Source: an uncultured Clostridia bacterium | GTDB lineage: Bacteria > Bacillota > Clostridia > Oscillospirales > Acutalibacteraceae | Length of the DNA stretch: 50,264 bases | Direction: 5' to 3' | Assembly: GCA_946406145.1 (NCBI GenBank) | Contig: CAMJJL010000010.1 | Location: 1-50,264, forward strand | In this document: positions 46,877 through 50,264 of the stretch, piece after piece | How the letters are laid out: every line of letters begins with the position of its first letter | Position numbering within the stretch: the stretch's first letter is position 1 | Translations under genes and position numbers: made by a program | The notes under the pieces: model-generated | What the model was told of the DNA's origin: nothing | What the model saw: the letters and a program-made list of their open reading frames with translations, nothing else | Databases searched by the model: none

Positions 46877-49807
46877 ATGCAAATGAAAAAAGTAGTTAGC
46901 TTGATCATGGTCCTTGTCATGATGCTGACTGTCGCGATCATCCCCGGCACATTCTCTGCTGCCAACAAGGATGCCGCGTCAACCGCAGCACAGGACTATG
47001 CTCTTGCGCCCAACATCCAGAGCGGTAATATCCTGCACGCGTTTAACTGGCGCATGCGCGATCTCGTGAAGTATGCTCCCGAAATCGCCGCCGCGGGTTA
47101 TACCACCGTACAGATTTCTCCGGTTCAGTACACGAAGGCTACCGTTAACGATGGTTCTTACGCGACTGACTGGTGGTCTTTCTATCAGCCCAGAGATATG
47201 AAGATCGGTAATGCTCTCGGTACCGCTGAAGAGGTAGGAGAAGCTACTTCTGTTCTGCACAGCTATGGTATCAAGGTTATCGCCGACGTTGTTACCAACC
47301 ATGTTCAGAACTGTGAAAAGAGAGCTGACACCGCTGATGTTAACTCCACTCTGAAAAGCTTTACCCGTCGTTCCAATCTGCTCGACCATTCGAACGTTGC
47401 TAACGACAACTCTCGTCAGAATCAGGTTCAGAGCGACCTCAGCGGTCAGCTTCCCGATTTGAACACAGGCAACAAGTCTTATCAGAACTATGTCATCAGC
47501 AATCTGCTGAATCCGTTGTCCGACATGGGCATTGACGGTTTCCGTTTCGACGCCGCAAAGCACATCGAGACTCCTTCCGACGGTAACTTAGCATCCGATT
47601 ATTGGCCCACCGTCACCAGCGCGATCAAAGCGAAGAACGCCAACTCATATATCTACGGTGAGATCCTTGATCCCGCAGGTAAGTTCAATATTTCTGCTTA
47701 TACACCGTACATGAACGTAACCGACTATGCGTACGGTAACACTGTCCGCAGCGCGCTGGGCAACAAGAATGCCAGCAGCCTTATCAACTACGGTTTCTCC
47801 GGTTCTTCTGCGAGCCAGAACGTACTGTGGGTTGAGTCTCACGATAACTTCTGTGATGAAAAGTCCACTGCTCTGACCAAGAAGCAGCAGATCCTCGGAT
47901 GGGCTGCGATCGGCGCTCGTAAAGACGCTCCCGCACTGTTCTTCATCCGTCCCAAGCACGAAGCGCTTGATTCCGCCGGCTTCATCAAGTACGATGATCT
48001 GATGGGCGCTCCCGGTTCTGCCGAGACTTGGAAAGACCCGACTGTCGTTGCGGTCAACCACTTCAAGAACGCTTTTGCAGGTCAGAATGAGAGCGTTTCC
48101 GCTGACGGCTCCAAGCTGTTCGTACAGCGCGGTACCACCGGTATGCTGATCGTTGACCTGAACGGTTCTGCCGGTTCTGTCAGCAAGTCTTGCTCTATGG
48201 CAAACGGTTCCTACAAGGATCAGGTTTCCGGTAATACCTTCCAGGTATCCGGCGGCAAGATCACCGGTAACATCGGTTCTACCGGCGTTGCGGTCATCTA
48301 CAACACCACTGCTGCAAACTCCGCTCCCGAGATCAAGCTCTCTTTGAACAATGTTGAGCTGACTCCCGAGGTTCTCAGCCGTTACACCGACGCTGAGGCT
48401 ACCATCAAGGTTGACGTCAAGAACGCTACTTCTTATGACATCAAGGTTTCCAACCTCGCTGCCAAGACCGTTACCGACGCTTCCAAAACCTTCACTCTCA
48501 AGAGCTCCATTCCTTACGGCAAGAGTGTTGATATCACGGTGACTGCTACCAACGGCAGTAAGACCGTATCGCGCAGCTATAACATCAAGAAGAAGGATCC
48601 GAACGAGACCAAGAAGGTCTACTTCGATAACAGCGTCATGAAGTGGCCGTATGAATCCACTACCGGTCAGCAAACCGTCGGTATCTTTGTTCTGTGCAAA
48701 ACCGGCACGGCTCCCTCCACCAAGATCGGTTCTTATGATTCCAACAAGCTGACTCCCGTTTCCGGTCAGTCAAATCTCTATTCGTTTACTGTTCCCTCAA
48801 ACACCAAGTATGTCAAGTTCAACGAGGGCTACATCGGTTCTCAGTATACCGATAAGGCGCATACTGACAAGTACAATCGCTGCCACCTGTTCCACACCTT
48901 CAACGAGTGCGGCGGCTACTGCGGTCGTACCATGCCCGAGACAGTCGTTAACTACGGTACCGCGAACAGCGCTTCTAACCGTGAGAACGGCGGTTATGAG
49001 CTGGTCGGCGCAATGATCCTGCGTGACCTCCGCTTTGAGGACTACGGTGAATATCCTGTTGCTACTCTGAGCAACGCTGATACCTCCTTGACCGCAGGCG
49101 CTGACGATCCTACTCAGGCTCCCACCCAGAAGCCCACTGAGAAGCCCGTCGGCAGACCGATCCTCCGCGGTGACGCAGATCAGGACGGTATCGTTTGCGT
49201 ACTCGACGCTACCATGATGCAGCGTCATCTGTCCAACATCAAACTGCTGAGTGATGACGGCGTTCTCGCTGCTGATGTCAACAACAAGAATTCTCTCACA
49301 GCTACCGACGTCACCCATCTCCAGCGTTATCTGGCAGGTATGGGTAATACATATAAGATCAATCAGATCTTCTATGTTGACGGCGACGCTCCCAATCCCA
49401 CTACCGCTCCTAGTCCCACCTCTGCACCTCAGCCCACAACCGCTCCTCAGCCTGATCCCACCGATCCTCCCGAGCCCACTCAGGGCCCCGATATCGGTGA
49501 TAAGGACATTGTTTTCGAGCCCGGCGACGCCAGCGTCGATAATCCCGCATGGTTCGCATGGGTATGGGGCAACGGCGAATCCGGTAAATGGATCATGGGT
49601 GAAGAAAGCGGTTCCAACATCATCTTCCCCGGCGCCTTCAACTACACCGATATGCTCGTAGCCAGAATGCCTTCCGGTTCTACTTCCGCAAGCTGGGATG
49701 AGTGCTGGAATCAGTCTGAGGACATCACGATCCAGCAGGGCAAGACCCTTTACTTCACAGAATGGGGCGCCTATGGCAGCGGCAAGTTCCTGGTCGGTTG
49801 GAAATAA
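46877..49807 (+). CDS. Secreted alpha-amylase (GH13_28-like) with internal dockerin and starch-binding-like modules
   Basis: Endo-acting alpha-1,4-glucanase with a signal peptide (1-28) and a GH13 barrel (about 48-480) close to Bacillus AmyE: ILHAFNW, DVVTNH (137-142), nucleophile D225 in GFRFDAAKHIE, acid/base E262 in YGEILD, and D323 in VESHDN. Then come a beta domain (about 484-572), a module I read as starch-binding-like (about 578-690), a Thr/Pro linker and a dockerin (764-822). A Pro/Thr linker (838-872) and a C-terminal tryptophan-rich module (876-976), possibly another starch-binding domain, follow. The dockerin sits between modules; more often it is terminal. Its second Ca loop has Lys (K804) at loop position 5. 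AGGAGG precedes ATG 46877; earlier in-frame starts would bury the signal peptide. With the pullulanase it indicates a starch specialist. Confidence 0.92.
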   Translation: MQMKKVVSLIMVLVMMLTVAIIPGTFSAANKDAASTAAQDYALAPNIQSGNILHAFNWRMRDLVKYAPEIAAAGYTTVQISPVQYTKATVNDGSYATDWWSFYQPRDMKIGNALGTAEEVGEATSVLHSYGIKVIADVVTNHVQNCEKRADTADVNSTLKSFTRRSNLLDHSNVANDNSRQNQVQSDLSGQLPDLNTGNKSYQNYVISNLLNPLSDMGIDGFRFDAAKHIETPSDGNLASDYWPTVTSAIKAKNANSYIYGEILDPAGKFNISAYTPYMNVTDYAYGNTVRSALGNKNASSLINYGFSGSSASQNVLWVESHDNFCDEKSTALTKKQQILGWAAIGARKDAPALFFIRPKHEALDSAGFIKYDDLMGAPGSAETWKDPTVVAVNHFKNAFAGQNESVSADGSKLFVQRGTTGMLIVDLNGSAGSVSKSCSMANGSYKDQVSGNTFQVSGGKITGNIGSTGVAVIYNTTAANSAPEIKLSLNNVELTPEVLSRYTDAEATIKVDVKNATSYDIKVSNLAAKTVTDASKTFTLKSSIPYGKSVDITVTATNGSKTVSRSYNIKKKDPNETKKVYFDNSVMKWPYESTTGQQTVGIFVLCKTGTAPSTKIGSYDSNKLTPVSGQSNLYSFTVPSNTKYVKFNEGYIGSQYTDKAHTDKYNRCHLFHTFNECGGYCGRTMPETVVNYGTANSASNRENGGYELVGAMILRDLRFEDYGEYPVATLSNADTSLTAGADDPTQAPTQKPTEKPVGRPILRGDADQDGIVCVLDATMMQRHLSNIKLLSDDGVLAADVNNKNSLTATDVTHLQRYLAGMGNTYKINQIFYVDGDAPNPTTAPSPTSAPQPTTAPQPDPTDPPEPTQGPDIGDKDIVFEPGDASVDNPAWFAWVWGNGESGKWIMGEESGSNIIFPGAFNYTDMLVARMPSGSTSASWDECWNQSEDITIQQGKTLYFTEWGAYGSGKFLVGWK

Positions 49808-49865
49808 CATACCGATCCGGTAAGAATCGATTACCGCACTTTTGATCAATTGATTCCATCTGAAA

Positions 49866-49891
49866 AGGGGACAGACTCCGGTCTGTCCCCT
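49866..49891 (+). terminator. Hairpin terminator after the alpha-amylase
   Basis: A perfect 11-bp stem (AGGGGACAGAC / GTCTGTCCCCT), loop TCCG, followed by GATTATTTG. The T run is weak, but it is the only hairpin in the region close to the stop. Confidence 0.6.
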
Positions 49892-50029
49892 GATTATTTG
49901 CATAATACGAATATTCATTAAAACACTTTAACGTTTATTGCGTTATATAACGCATAGCTGTGTTGTCCGCCTTGCTCCGCGAAATATTCCGTTAATCAAT
50001 GTTTAAATCTTTTAATGGAATATCAGTAT

Positions 50030-50057
50030 AAGAAAAACGCCTGATTTCTCAGGCGTT
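50030..50057 (-). terminator. Minus-strand terminator-like hairpin
   Basis: The hairpin AACGCCTGA / TCAGGCGTT is followed, reading on the minus strand, by TTTCTTAT. It could end a minus-strand transcript coming from beyond the right edge. Confidence 0.45.
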
Positions 50058-50146
50058 CAGGCTGTAGAAAAACCTTTCCAGCCCCCTCTGACGAGGGGGC
50101 ACGCAAGTAGGATGATAAATAGGGACTAATGAAAGAATGCGAGGGG

Positions 50147-50264
50147 AGAGATAACGCAACGGAATAATACAAAGAAAACGCCTGACTCAATACAGTGAGT
50201 AATGATACATATAATGCGGCTTGAGTCAATAATCGGCGTGTTATTGTAACGCTTCGTTATCTCT
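50147..50264. repeat. 118-bp imperfect inverted-repeat element at the edge
   Basis: AGAGATAACG (50147-50156) and CGTTATCTCT (50255-50264) are perfect complements at the two ends. Inside, CGCCTGACTCAA pairs with TTGAGTCA...CGGCG. The window ends exactly at the outer arm, so the true boundary is unknown. Confidence 0.5.

Larger units (their letters stand above)
49892..50264. other. Gene-free region rich in inverted repeats at the right edge
   Basis: No ORF here has a credible start and composition. Present are TGCGTTATATAACGCA (49939-49954, perfect palindrome), ATATTCCGTTAA with TTAATGGAATAT (about 49983-50022) and AACGCCTGA / TCAGGCGTT (50036-50057). Also present are GCCCCCTC / GAGGGGGC (50081-50100) and the element at 50147-50264. 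Confidence 0.6.

Noticed and set aside
47645-48673. 342-residue minus-strand ORF inside the amylase gene
   Set aside because: It is antisense to a clear GH13 gene and arises from the biased codon use of the real frame.
48797-49918. 373-residue minus-strand ORF over the amylase 3' end
   Set aside because: Antisense to the dockerin and linker coding region, with low-complexity composition mirroring it.

Overview
The window looks like the chromosome of a spore-forming Firmicute of the Clostridia, most likely a Ruminococcaceae/Oscillospiraceae relative of starch-degrading ruminococci. Three things point there: a complete spoIIIA operon with spoIIGA-sigE and a SleB-type hydrolase; a polC plus dnaE replicase pair; and a V-type ATPase together with secreted, dockerin-bearing proteins including an alpha-amylase. 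That taxonomic placement is inference from gene content; no marker comparison was run.

Layout. 1-230 is the end of ligA. 377-5055 is spoIIIAA-AH (+), with three tandem copies of a palindromic repeat between AG and AH. 5091-7139 is a cytoplasmic type I pullulanase on the minus strand. 7447-13515 is nusB, a TsaD-like paralogue, xseA and dnaE, tightly packed. 13645-16179 holds pfkA and a MORN-repeat protein. 16325-16669 is a small lipoprotein. 16790-18278 (minus) is spoIIGA-sigE. 18545-27271 is a nine-gene V-type ATPase operon (subunits H, I, K, E, C, F, A, B, D) whose K subunit keeps the Na+-binding residues. 27402-28813 holds a YlmC/YmxH PRC-barrel protein and a secreted SleB-domain hydrolase. 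29118-31058 is rpsB-tsf. 31246-35019 encodes a very large secreted leucine-rich-repeat protein with a dockerin. 35284-46454 is pyrH, frr, uppS, cdsA, dxr, rseP, ispG and polC. 46877-49807 is a secreted multimodular alpha-amylase with an internal dockerin. The last 450 bases contain no gene but several inverted repeats.

How the genes fit together. The sporulation genes cover mother-cell sigma-E activation (SpoIIGA, SigE) and the SigE-dependent SpoIIIA channel. The starch theme has a secreted GH13 amylase able to join a cohesin scaffold, a cytoplasmic debranching enzyme, and phosphofructokinase for glycolysis. The rpsB-to-polC block is the familiar Firmicutes translation/isoprenoid/lipid/replication cluster, here split by the LRR-dockerin gene, which has its own consensus promoter and terminators.

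Most notable: rseP appears to start at AUC; five copies of one TGTCATTG...CAATCTCAA palindromic repeat family occur in 15 kb; a 172-bp terminal-inverted-repeat element lies between rpsB and tsf; rpsB has a promoter and a roughly 220-nt foldable leader; and two dockerin proteins suggest an amylosome-like complex. I saw no phage, insertion sequence, CRISPR array, rRNA or tRNA. No clearly new defence or biosynthetic system stood out.
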